From contig JAFGVN010000068.1 in the NCBI GenBank assembly GCA_016937975.1, positions 1 through 64,000 on the forward strand: a stretch of 64,000 bases of DNA, read 5' to 3'. Shown piece after piece: positions 9,723-18,460 of this stretch. The notes below the pieces were generated by a model, which saw only the letters and a program-made list of their open reading frames with translations, did no database searches and was not told where the DNA came from. Positions within the stretch are counted from its first letter, which is position 1. Each line of letters starts with the position of its first letter. A program made the translations under genes and the position numbers. The stretch comes from Clostridia bacterium (GTDB lineage: Bacteria > Bacillota > Clostridia > Peptostreptococcales > Acidaminobacteraceae).

Positions 9723-9924
9723 GTGCCCTCCTTCTGATATGGTAATGTTAACATAGGTAGTAAAATCTGTCTATGAAAGAGTAAACGCCTTCTTTATATA
9801 ACTTCATAGAATTCCTCGTAACAACAGCTTGGAAAATAACCATTATCATCATAAATCTTTCATGTAAGATTTATTTTAAAATTATAACGGAATGCATATA
9901 AACCCTTCACTCTGAAAAAAATGG

Positions 9925-9930
9925 TATAAT
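9925..9930 (+). promoter_or_regulatory. Candidate -10 element of the 9963-13499 operon
   Basis: TATAAT followed by leader and GGAGG SD before ATG at 9963; the -35 element is weak. Confidence 0.4.
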
Positions 9931-9962
9931 AGAAAATATAATATTTGATTTAGGAGGTATTC

Positions 9963-10853
9963 ATGAAAGTAGATTACATTGATAAAATCATAAACAAACC
10001 CTCTCTTAAAGAAATGGACCTAACGAAGCAGTTTAATTATGGTTATGACTGGAAGCAACAAAACAAATCTTCCCAACCCATTAAAGAAGAACATCTATTG
10101 CCATGGCTTTTTTTTACCCTAAAGCATGGTATTACTTCGATTCCTAAGAAAGCTAAAACACTTGCCATCTTCGGAAGTATTATTTTATTGGTCAATCTAA
10201 TCTTTTGGACCATCAATACATACATGTTGCCAACATACTTAAAGCCATTTAAAGGCCTGATTAAGGCTGTGGTTTATCTTACTGCTACATATAATGATGT
10301 TGTTCCAAAAACCATATTCTGGGTATTGCTCTTTACTTTTGGCAGGCGATTATTCAAACAAATTATACGTCGTGGTCCAGAGAAGACCTTTGGTTGTATG
10401 AAAAATACTTTGCCTATGTTTATGGATTCCATAACAACTTTAAAAGAAAAAGCACTGCCAATTATTACCTTTGGTATTGGTTTTGGGTTAGTCGTTGCCA
10501 ACAATTTCGCCAGTTATTCAAGATTTTCTCAAGCCAGAAATAAATCTGACAAATACTTTATTGTATTAATTATGGCTTTTACCATTAGCTATTTGTTAGG
10601 TGAAGCAAACAAAACAGGAATTTTCAAATTTGTGAAATTAGCTTCAAAGGATTTGTCGCTTCTTGTTCTTAAAAAAGAGGGCTTAACGGATGAAGGTGTC
10701 TTTCTTATTTTATCAGGCTTTATCCTTGGTCTTCTTCTGGACGCACCATTCATATGGATGAAAGCAATGTATGGAGGCTATATCAGCGGTTTAATTCTGA
10801 TCCTAATCGCTATAGGGCTCTGGTTTAAGCATAACTATATTAAGAAAAGTTGA
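9963..10853 (+). CDS. Multi-pass membrane protein of unknown function
   Basis: GGAGG SD; several hydrophobic segments; first gene of the rSAM cassette. Confidence 0.7.
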   Translation: MKVDYIDKIINKPSLKEMDLTKQFNYGYDWKQQNKSSQPIKEEHLLPWLFFTLKHGITSIPKKAKTLAIFGSIILLVNLIFWTINTYMLPTYLKPFKGLIKAVVYLTATYNDVVPKTIFWVLLFTFGRRLFKQIIRRGPEKTFGCMKNTLPMFMDSITTLKEKALPIITFGIGFGLVVANNFASYSRFSQARNKSDKYFIVLIMAFTISYLLGEANKTGIFKFVKLASKDLSLLVLKKEGLTDEGVFLILSGFILGLLLDAPFIWMKAMYGGYISGLILILIAIGLWFKHNYIKKS

Positions 10854-10861
10854 GGTCAAAT

Positions 10862-11983
10862 GTGATTACCTATCAAGATCCAAATTATCATTATCGTGTT
10901 GCCTTTAACCCTGATACAGGGGTTTATGTCAGAACATCTATTCTGGATGAAGATTTGAAACAAACAACCCTTGAACCCTTTAGAGGTTCTTATCCTCATT
11001 TATTGGATGTGGGCATTATGGGTCATTGCCTTCATGGTATAAGCGGAAAATGTGGAGCATCTGGTGTTCAATGTTATCAATCAGGGAACATTAAACAAGA
11101 ACCACATATGTCCTTCGAAAACTTTAAAAAGCTTATTGACGAAAGTGAGAATCAGACCTTTCAAATTGCACTTGGTGGCCGTGGTGATCCTGATCAACAT
11201 CCTGATTTTTTAAAAATGATCCGATATGCAAAAGAACATAATATAGTACCGAATTTTACAACTTCTGGATATGGCCTGGATTTTAAAATCTTGCCTGAAG
11301 TCAAAAAATATTGCGGTGCTGTTGCAGTAAGTTATTACAGAAATTATTATACTTCAAGAGCAATCGAAGCATTATTAGCCCATGGTATTAAAACCAATAT
11401 TCATTTTGTTTTGGGAAATAATACAATAGATGAAGCCATCGATTGGATTGAAAACAAAAAAATCCCAAGTGGTATCAATCGAGTGATCTTCTTACTTCAT
11501 AAGCCTGTCGGTAATGGAGAACAAAGCAATGTTTTATCCTTTGATGACCCAAAAGTTAAATACTTTTATTCCTTGTTTAATCAAGAAGAAAACTGCTTGA
11601 TGGCTGGTTTTGATACTTGTACTGCCCCTGCTCTAATTCATTTTGCTGACAAAATTGCTAAATCATCTTATGATACATGTGAAGGTGGACGTTTCTCAGC
11701 CTATGTAACACCCGATTTTAAACTTCTTCCCTGTTCATTTGATGGCAGACAAAAGTATGCTGTTGATTTAACAAAGTATTCTGTAAAAGAAGCATTTAAC
11801 AGTATAACTTTTGACCAATTTAGAGAAAAGTTTGTTCAAACAATAGACCGATCAAATGAATATAGCACCTGTTTGAACTGCAAACATCAAGAGCTTTGCA
11901 TGGGCGGGTGTCCACTCATGAAAGAAATCGTCTTATGTCATGATATTCAAAGAATCGATCCGACTAAGGAGGTAAGATTATGA
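10862..11983 (+). CDS. Radical SAM/SPASM-type protein with atypical N-terminal Cys spacing
   Basis: GHCLHGISGKCGASGVQCYQSG (C-X7-C-X6-C), GGRGDPDQHPDF, and C-terminal Cys cluster CEGG...LLPCSFDG...CLNCKHQELCMGGCPL. Start set to GTG 10862, 6 nt after the GAGG SD, rather than TTG 10850. Confidence 0.8.
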   Translation: MITYQDPNYHYRVAFNPDTGVYVRTSILDEDLKQTTLEPFRGSYPHLLDVGIMGHCLHGISGKCGASGVQCYQSGNIKQEPHMSFENFKKLIDESENQTFQIALGGRGDPDQHPDFLKMIRYAKEHNIVPNFTTSGYGLDFKILPEVKKYCGAVAVSYYRNYYTSRAIEALLAHGIKTNIHFVLGNNTIDEAIDWIENKKIPSGINRVIFLLHKPVGNGEQSNVLSFDDPKVKYFYSLFNQEENCLMAGFDTCTAPALIHFADKIAKSSYDTCEGGRFSAYVTPDFKLLPCSFDGRQKYAVDLTKYSVKEAFNSITFDQFREKFVQTIDRSNEYSTCLNCKHQELCMGGCPLMKEIVLCHDIQRIDPTKEVRL

Positions 11984-13290
11984 AAATAAGCGTAGATCAT
12001 GTTACCAATTCATCAAGTGAATCTTTTGGTACAGTCATTATAGATACTGCTATAGCAATCAGTGTGGCTATACCTTATATAGCAGCGACGTTAAATGGAA
12101 ATGTAGATGCGGAAACTGAAGTGGATATTCCAGAAGATGACTGGGGTTATCAACCCCATGATTCAACGGATCCAAAAGATCCTCCTGGTACGATTGTCCA
12201 AAACAATAGAGATGGTACCATAACAAAGACTCTACCTGATGGTACAAAAGGAACGCAAATGAAAGATGGGACCATTTATGTTACACAACCTGATGGAACA
12301 ACTGGCGTCATTGATCCTGATGGTCACCAAAGAATGACTTTGCCTGATGGTACCAAAATAGAGCAATATACCGACGGCACTGCATATGCCGAATATCCAG
12401 ATGGCACGACAAGAGTCGAATACCCTGATGGTACTGTAAAAGAACAAGATCCAAAAGGTGAAGTTGTACAGATGAATCCTGATGGCACTTTTGAAGTCAC
12501 TGAACCTAACCAAACATGGACAAAAGTATATGCTGAGGATGGTAAACTTCTAAAAGGAAAAACTGAAACTGGAAGTGAAATCATAGTTGATGATCAAGGA
12601 GAAATTACAGGTAAATTAGTGGATCAGGATGGCAACGAAATGAAAGTATCTGGTAATTTAAATGAAGGTTTTAAGGCTGAAGATACAAAAGGAAATTTTG
12701 TTGAAGTCAATGAAGATGGCGAAGTCTCTAAAGTCTCATACAAAGATGAAAATGGTCATTATCAAATAAATGATGATGGCACTATGGACATAAATTATAA
12801 AGATCCTACAAGTGGGGATGAAATAGCCATAGAATTTGATCCAAATAAAGGTCTAAACTATAAAGATTCAAAGGGCAATTACATCAATATTGATCAAGAA
12901 GGTAAAGGTGAAGCACATCTAGTAAAGGATGATATGGAACTTCAGATCAATAAAGATGGCAGTGGCTACTACAAAGATAAAGATGGTGAAATGAAAACAG
13001 ACGGTAAAGGTCGTTTGGAAGTCAAAGATTCTGATGGTAATTATGAAATTGTTCAAGAAAACGAAGATGGTACAGTAACCTATGAAAACGGTAATAAAGA
13101 GGGTCAACAAATGACTGCAATTAAGGATAAAGATAACAATTATATCTTTACCAAAAATGACGGCAGCCAATTAGTGATTAAGGATTCAGGTTTAACCATC
13201 ACGGACAAAGATGGTAATACAACATCTTACACGAAAGCAGATATTGAAAATATGGTCAGTGAATATCATCAGTTAGGAGGTCAATCATGA
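11980..13290 (+). CDS. DGT-repeat protein with N-terminal VTNSSSESF motif and one hydrophobic segment
   Basis: N-terminus MKISVDHVTNSSSESFGTVIIDTAIAISVAIPYIAATLNG, then many degenerate ~10-12-aa (Y/P)-PDGT-like repeats and DGN/DG repeats; GGAGG SD upstream; overlaps the previous stop. Confidence 0.75.
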   Translation: MKISVDHVTNSSSESFGTVIIDTAIAISVAIPYIAATLNGNVDAETEVDIPEDDWGYQPHDSTDPKDPPGTIVQNNRDGTITKTLPDGTKGTQMKDGTIYVTQPDGTTGVIDPDGHQRMTLPDGTKIEQYTDGTAYAEYPDGTTRVEYPDGTVKEQDPKGEVVQMNPDGTFEVTEPNQTWTKVYAEDGKLLKGKTETGSEIIVDDQGEITGKLVDQDGNEMKVSGNLNEGFKAEDTKGNFVEVNEDGEVSKVSYKDENGHYQINDDGTMDINYKDPTSGDEIAIEFDPNKGLNYKDSKGNYINIDQEGKGEAHLVKDDMELQINKDGSGYYKDKDGEMKTDGKGRLEVKDSDGNYEIVQENEDGTVTYENGNKEGQQMTAIKDKDNNYIFTKNDGSQLVIKDSGLTITDKDGNTTSYTKADIENMVSEYHQLGGQS

Positions 13291-13499
13291 ATAATTCCAT
13301 TCCAAAAGAACATGCTGAAATGATATTGGAAACTCTAAAGATCAAAAATAAAATGAGTGAGTCAAGCACTTTGAAAGCTGGAAAGGAAATGATGCTAAAA
13401 GCTAAGGAACACACTTCAACTGCTCATTATGACTATAAGGACTTAAAATACAAAATGGATATGTTAAAGGACTTTGTTAGTTTTTTTTCAAAAGATTAA
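13287..13499 (+). CDS. Small helical protein (70 aa) of unknown function
   Basis: Overlaps the preceding stop codon; GGAGG SD (tcagttaGGAGGtcaatcATG). Confidence 0.65.
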   Translation: MNNSIPKEHAEMILETLKIKNKMSESSTLKAGKEMMLKAKEHTSTAHYDYKDLKYKMDMLKDFVSFFSKD

Positions 13500-13520
13500 A
13501 GTAGAGATATTCTCTACTTT
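13497..13520. terminator. Rho-independent terminator (bidirectional)
   Basis: AAAGTAGAGA-TAT-TCTCTACTTT between convergent genes. Confidence 0.7.
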
Positions 13521-13521
13521 T

Positions 13522-14241
13522 CTATTTTTTGAGCCAATTATAATTTTCTTGATACATAATTGTTTCTTCCCATCGGTCATCATTATACGGACAGATTTCA
13601 AGACATAACTGACACCCTTTTATAAAAGGTAATTTAAAATTTACTTCTTTATTCTTCAACTGATCATGGATGATTTCTAACTCATGGTTTATACATAGGT
13701 TTTCATTTTTTTCATAGCCCTTTTCAAGGGCTTGTACAGGACAATTTCTAATACAACGACTGCAATGATCTGGACATGGTGGTGGCAAGTCGTCATTAAT
13801 AAATTCCATTTCCAGATCTGTAAACCACACATGTAAATAAACATGGGAACCTTCTTCTGTATAGAAATGCATGTTCTTTCTATATCGCCCAATTTTCATT
13901 TCAACTGCCAATTTCTCTATCGTCTTCAAATCCAAAGTCATACCATGAATAAACTGAATACCTTTGGATTCTAAAAAACTTTCAAAATCATGAGCAGTTT
14001 CATGTTCCAATGTATTTTCTATAAACCTGCTCTTAAAGGCTTCATAAAAATTCAAATGACTCACTTTTTCTTCGGGTAATTTGTATATATTATAATGAAA
14101 AGCACAAATTATAATGGATTTAATCCATGGAAATCCTTTAATTATAGTCCCTAACCCTTCAAGTTTTTCAGTTTTCAAGGTACCAAATCTTGTATAACCT
14201 ATATCCAATGCTTCATCATGTAAAATTTGTATCAAACTCAT
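13522..14241 (-). CDS. QueG-like double 4Fe-4S cluster protein (short form)
   Basis: CPDHCSRCIRNCPVQAL and GCQLCLEICPYND clusters. Start set to ATG 14241 (MSLIQIL) behind a GGAG SD; the ORF extends to 14313. Confidence 0.7.
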   Translation of the reverse strand: MSLIQILHDEALDIGYTRFGTLKTEKLEGLGTIIKGFPWIKSIIICAFHYNIYKLPEEKVSHLNFYEAFKSRFIENTLEHETAHDFESFLESKGIQFIHGMTLDLKTIEKLAVEMKIGRYRKNMHFYTEEGSHVYLHVWFTDLEMEFINDDLPPPCPDHCSRCIRNCPVQALEKGYEKNENLCINHELEIIHDQLKNKEVNFKLPFIKGCQLCLEICPYNDDRWEETIMYQENYNWLKK

Positions 14242-14383
14242 AAGCAACTCCTTTTTCATGAATAGTTTAACATGATTTATTAGGACTGCTCCATTCAAAT
14301 CCCTTATAAACATCCCGATGAACTTATAGCAAAATCTTTTTATTTAATTGATTTTTTGCTAGAATAAGGCAAAGGAGATATTT

Positions 14384-15493
14384 ATGAACACAAATCTAAC
14401 AAAATCTTATTGGCTCTATGGCGTTTTTATTGCATTTCTCATTTTAATGATTATTCATTTTAATGTGGTTATTGGCATCATAAGTGCAATATTAAGCGTC
14501 TTATCACCGCTTTTTATCGGTATAGCCATTGCTTTTATTTTAAAAGGTCCCCAGCAGTTCTTCCATAAGTTATTAAAAAAAGTAAAGAAACCTAAAATAA
14601 GGCAAGGTGTTAGTGTACTTTTAACTTACATCTCAGTAACCATCGTTATTGCCTTGTTACTCTACTTGGTCATTCCACGACTCATTGACTCTGTACAGCA
14701 ATTAATTGATAACATGTCCATCTATCAAGATAATTTAGAAGAAATTTTCAATGATGTCATAGGTTTTCTAGACATCGAAAAAATATCCTTTGAAAAAATC
14801 AGTGAAGCCTTTAATGCGCTACCTGAAGAAGCAACCAATTTCTTCAAAGGCGTATTTCCAGAAGTTTTTGATTTCACTACAGGTTTAATTGTCAGTCTCA
14901 TGAATGGTTTACTGGGATTAATCTTATCTATTTATATTCTTTTGGATTCAAAGCGAATCAAAGAGCAATATCATCGTATAAGCAGATACCTCTTCAGCAA
15001 AGAAAAACAAAAGCGCCTGTCCTATTATGGTCAAGTCTTTGACAAGAGTTTTTCAAACTTTATCAAAGGGCAAACCACTGAGGTCATTATTTTAGGAATT
15101 CTTACTTTCATTGGTATGGTTATTTTCGGATTTTCATATCCTTTATTAATCAGCGTGATTATTGCTGTTTCTAGCTTTGTACCCATTGTGGGACCCATTA
15201 TTGGTCTAGTTCCATCAGTCTTTTTACTCCTAATGATCAATCCCATGGAGGCATTATATTTTCTTATGTTTATTATTGTCTTGCAGCAAATCGAGGGTAA
15301 CTTGATTTATCCTAAAGTTGTTGGAGAAAATGTAGGTTTGCCACCCATGTTTGTTCTTCTAGCCATTATCATTGGTGGCGGACTCTTTGGCATATTAGGC
15401 ATGTTAATCGGTGTACCTACCATGTCTGCATGCTTTGTAATATTTAATGATCGAATGAAGGATAAAGAAACGCCTTCTCAAAGAAAAAGATGA
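14384..15493 (+). CDS. AI-2E family transporter (PF01594-like)
   Basis: Multi-TM; FVPIVGPIIGLVPSVFLLLM and QQIEGNLIYPKVVGENVGLPPMFVLLAIIIGGGLFGILGMLIGVP motifs. Confidence 0.92.
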   Translation: MNTNLTKSYWLYGVFIAFLILMIIHFNVVIGIISAILSVLSPLFIGIAIAFILKGPQQFFHKLLKKVKKPKIRQGVSVLLTYISVTIVIALLLYLVIPRLIDSVQQLIDNMSIYQDNLEEIFNDVIGFLDIEKISFEKISEAFNALPEEATNFFKGVFPEVFDFTTGLIVSLMNGLLGLILSIYILLDSKRIKEQYHRISRYLFSKEKQKRLSYYGQVFDKSFSNFIKGQTTEVIILGILTFIGMVIFGFSYPLLISVIIAVSSFVPIVGPIIGLVPSVFLLLMINPMEALYFLMFIIVLQQIEGNLIYPKVVGENVGLPPMFVLLAIIIGGGLFGILGMLIGVPTMSACFVIFNDRMKDKETPSQRKR

Positions 15494-15514
15494 ATCGAAG
15501 GATTCATCTTTTTT
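15485..15514. terminator. Rho-independent terminator
   Basis: AAAGATGAATC-GAAG-GATTCATCTTTTTT. Confidence 0.75.
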
Positions 15515-15516
15515 GC

Positions 15517-16413
15517 TTATTTGATTATTTCTAAAAACAAATCCACTAAATCAGAATCATATTTGACGCCTGAAAGCTTCTTGATTTCCAATAGTGCATC
15601 TTCTTTAGATTTTGAAAATTGATAGACACGATTTGAAGTCATGGCATCATAACTATCACAAATAGCAATAATCTTTGCTTCTTCCATTATTTCATCGGAT
15701 TTTAATCCTTTAGGATAACCTGTACCATCTAGACGTTCATGATGTTGACTTATAATATCATAAACATAGTCATTGTAATTACCTTTAATAAAACTTTCTG
15801 CATTTAATACATGTTCTTTAATATGTTCATATTCTTCTATATTTAAACTGCCAGGTTTATTTAAAACATAGTCTCTTATATGTATTTTACCGATATCATG
15901 GTACATAGCAGCTTTACAAATGGCATACAATCTTTCTGAGACATAACCTAATCTTAGTGCCATTTTTTTAGTCAAATCGTGAACATTTTCACAATGCACC
16001 TTTGTATATTGATCTTTATTTTGAATCTCTGTCAGTAGACCATCTAATTTTATTTTGCTATCCTTAATGGTTTCATAACTGGAATAAAAAGTGGTCACAA
16101 TTAAAAGTTCTGTATGATCCAAGGCTTGAACACTAATAACTTGGTTCAACTGATTGCAAACAATTATATCTCCAGGTAAAAGTTCTTCTTCAGTATCTAA
16201 AAGTTTACATTTCCCCTTTAGAACATAATAACATTTATGTGAGTTCTCATCTTGTTGTAAATCTATATACAATAATCTCGCTGGTGTCATGTTTAAAACA
16301 GTGACTTCAAACTGATTATCCTTGAATTTCCTCTGTACTAATCCTAAAGTATTTGCAATACTTGAAGCTTCCAGATGGTCTTCATTTTTTATTACACTGC
16401 ACCCTTTTATCAT
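15517..16413 (-). CDS. Cupin-like N-terminal domain + HD-GYP domain protein
   Basis: MYHDIGKIHI and HHERLDGTGYPKGL motifs; N-terminal beta-rich YYVLKGKCKLLDTEEELLPGDIIV resembles a cupin. Confidence 0.85.
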   Translation of the reverse strand: MIKGCSVIKNEDHLEASSIANTLGLVQRKFKDNQFEVTVLNMTPARLLYIDLQQDENSHKCYYVLKGKCKLLDTEEELLPGDIIVCNQLNQVISVQALDHTELLIVTTFYSSYETIKDSKIKLDGLLTEIQNKDQYTKVHCENVHDLTKKMALRLGYVSERLYAICKAAMYHDIGKIHIRDYVLNKPGSLNIEEYEHIKEHVLNAESFIKGNYNDYVYDIISQHHERLDGTGYPKGLKSDEIMEEAKIIAICDSYDAMTSNRVYQFSKSKEDALLEIKKLSGVKYDSDLVDLFLEIIK

Positions 16414-16662
16414 TGGTTTAAAGTACTCCTCTTATTCATTACTCAAATATTATAATAATAAAAAATACAATGTCAACTATTATGACGAAAACATTTTATT
16501 ATTTTAAACAAAATGTTCAAATATAAGATTCAACCATAAATTAATTTTAACATGTGTTTTCTTATAATACTAACCTTTAACATTTTGTATTTTTGTGCTT
16601 CAAGTTCTTCATAAGACAATTTTAATAAATTCATGAAATTAAAACCAACTAAAAATGAGGTA

Positions 16663-17127
16663 TTAGATATACCATATTTCATTCGTAAGTGTACTAAGAA
16701 TTTTTTTATAATCCTCTATTGTTATAATAATCGTAATTTCAGGTACCGCAGGTGAGAATATCAAACTTTTCTTCTCCAAGAGCTTTTGATCTACCAAGTA
16801 AATCACTTCATGACCAAAACCAAAGGGTGGTATACAGCCAGGTATACAACCCGTAGTTACTAAAGTTTCATCTCGACTGCAAAGTGATAGTTTTTCACCA
16901 ATTATACTTTTAACATACTTTTTATTAAATTGCTCTCCTGAAAAAGTCACATAGACATAATATTTGCCTTTGTTATCCTTTAATATCAGGTTCTTACTTT
17001 CAGTCCCATACCAGTTAAACTGTGCACCTATTCGATCAGCATCCTCATAGTTAAGAATTGGATCATGGTGATATACCTCATGAGAAAAACCCATCTTTTC
17101 AATGGTTTCAATAATATGAATATACAT
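16663..17127 (-). CDS. YbaK/ProX-like aminoacyl-tRNA deacylase domain protein
   Basis: YGTESKNLILKDNKGKYYVYV and CIPPFGFGHEVIYLVDQKLL pattern. Confidence 0.8.
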   Translation of the reverse strand: MYIHIIETIEKMGFSHEVYHHDPILNYEDADRIGAQFNWYGTESKNLILKDNKGKYYVYVTFSGEQFNKKYVKSIIGEKLSLCSRDETLVTTGCIPGCIPPFGFGHEVIYLVDQKLLEKKSLIFSPAVPEITIIITIEDYKKILSTLTNEIWYI

Positions 17128-17241
17128 TTGAAAACCTTTCCTTATTAGACCTTGATAATGTATGTAAATTTATATATTAATCATATGATATACTAAACAA
17201 TTTATAAAGTTATATCCTCAAATCATCAAATAAAAAACTGA

Positions 17242-17273
17242 ACAAAAAAAAAAAAACGATCCTAAGACCGTTT
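17242..17273 (-). terminator. Rho-independent terminator
   Basis: AAACGGTC-TTAG-GATCGTTT followed by long T run on the minus strand. Confidence 0.75.
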
Positions 17274-17286
17274 ATAAAATGAAAAT

Positions 17287-18228
17287 TCATTGATTGATAT
17301 TCATGTAAATATATTGGTTTCTGCCATTTCTTTTGGCATCAACCAATGCTCTTCCACTTAAATCATGTATCATTTTGTGATGTGCTGGCTTAAGCATTCT
17401 TACAGCACCACATGAAACCGAAACATCTTTTTTACAACCTATTTTAGTAAAATCGAAAGAACGAATTGCTTGGAATGTCGCTTCTATACAATTCTTAACT
17501 TCATTCTCCTCTGCATTTTTTAAAAAGATACTACACTCATCGCCACCTAATCTTGCAATCAAATTTGTATCTGAATTCATTTCCAGTACAGCTTTCATAT
17601 TGTCATAAATCATATTTACCACATTGATGATCACACGATCCCCAACATCATAGCCGTATTCATCGTTTATGGACATAAAACTATCGATATCAAAGGTGAT
17701 GAAATGATAGTGATCCTTTTGGTCTAATAACATTAACTCTTCTAATCTTTCTAAAAAAACTTCTCTTGATAATAAATTTTTAAATTCTACCTTTACCCTA
17801 TTTTGCCCAACTGTCATGGCTTTGCTCCTCTCTAAATCAAGTAATTTACTTACTGTAGGAAAGGATTCTAATTGGTTTGACTGTAATTTCAAAATAAAAC
17901 GTCTAAGCATCATAACACTGGTTTTTAACTCATCTGACTTTTGTGTCACTTCTACTTCTTTATCTTTTAGAAGTTCTATAAACTCAGAGAAATTTACAGT
18001 TTGATGCAAGAGTGACTTCACTTCTGATAAAGAAAATCCCATTTGCTGCAGCATTTGAATTCTAATTAGGTCTTCTTCCTGATCTTCGCTATAATAACGG
18101 TAACCATTCATCTCATTTATGTGTATAGGACACAATAAATTCAACTTATCATAATGTCTAAGCATTCTTTTAGAAACACCAGTTTTGTCCGAAAATTCTC
18201 CAATGGAGTATTGCTTCATTACAATCAT
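17287..18228 (-). CDS. MerR-type HTH fused to GGDEF (GGDEC variant) domain
   Basis: N-terminus YSIGEFSDKTGVSKRMLRHYDKLNLLCP; C-terminus FDIDSFMSINDEYGYDVGD...IARLGGDECSIFL. Start set to 18228 because the ORF start at 18288 lies in the promoter. Confidence 0.88.
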   Translation of the reverse strand: MIVMKQYSIGEFSDKTGVSKRMLRHYDKLNLLCPIHINEMNGYRYYSEDQEEDLIRIQMLQQMGFSLSEVKSLLHQTVNFSEFIELLKDKEVEVTQKSDELKTSVMMLRRFILKLQSNQLESFPTVSKLLDLERSKAMTVGQNRVKVEFKNLLSREVFLERLEELMLLDQKDHYHFITFDIDSFMSINDEYGYDVGDRVIINVVNMIYDNMKAVLEMNSDTNLIARLGGDECSIFLKNAEENEVKNCIEATFQAIRSFDFTKIGCKKDVSVSCGAVRMLKPAHHKMIHDLSGRALVDAKRNGRNQYIYMNINQ

Positions 18229-18257
18229 TTTGATTCCTTTCCTTAACCTTTGATTTA

Positions 18258-18288
18258 AGTTTAGGGCTTGACACTGTGTTAAGGTCAA
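18258..18288 (-). promoter_or_regulatory. MerR-type promoter with 19-bp spacer
   Basis: Minus strand TTGACC - 19 bp - TAAACT with dyad TTGAC...GTCAA within, upstream of the MerR-GGDEF gene. Confidence 0.6.
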
Positions 18289-18460
18289 TAGTTTTTTAAA
18301 TCATTCAATTTATATTTTATTCTATTGTAACAATTGTCGTATCAGTAAAAATTTATTGAAAATAGAAAGAGTCCTTTGACGGAATACATCAACAATCTTT
18401 GAGACACACCGACTTCACTTGTTAAAGAGGAGTAGAAATACCGTATTCATGCCATCAAAA

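Noticed and set aside
10850-10861. TTG start at 10850 for the rSAM gene giving a stop/start overlap
   Set aside because: The GAGG SD (10852-10855) lies at the right distance from GTG 10862, so the latter start is preferred.
12232-13170. Minus-strand ORFs opposite the DGT-repeat protein
   Set aside because: Reverse-frame readings of repetitive codons (GGTACC/GATGGT); no SD and no independent signal.
17238-17256. Long poly-A run as a phase-variable tract
   Set aside because: It lies in an intergenic terminator T tract (minus strand), not in a coding or promoter region.
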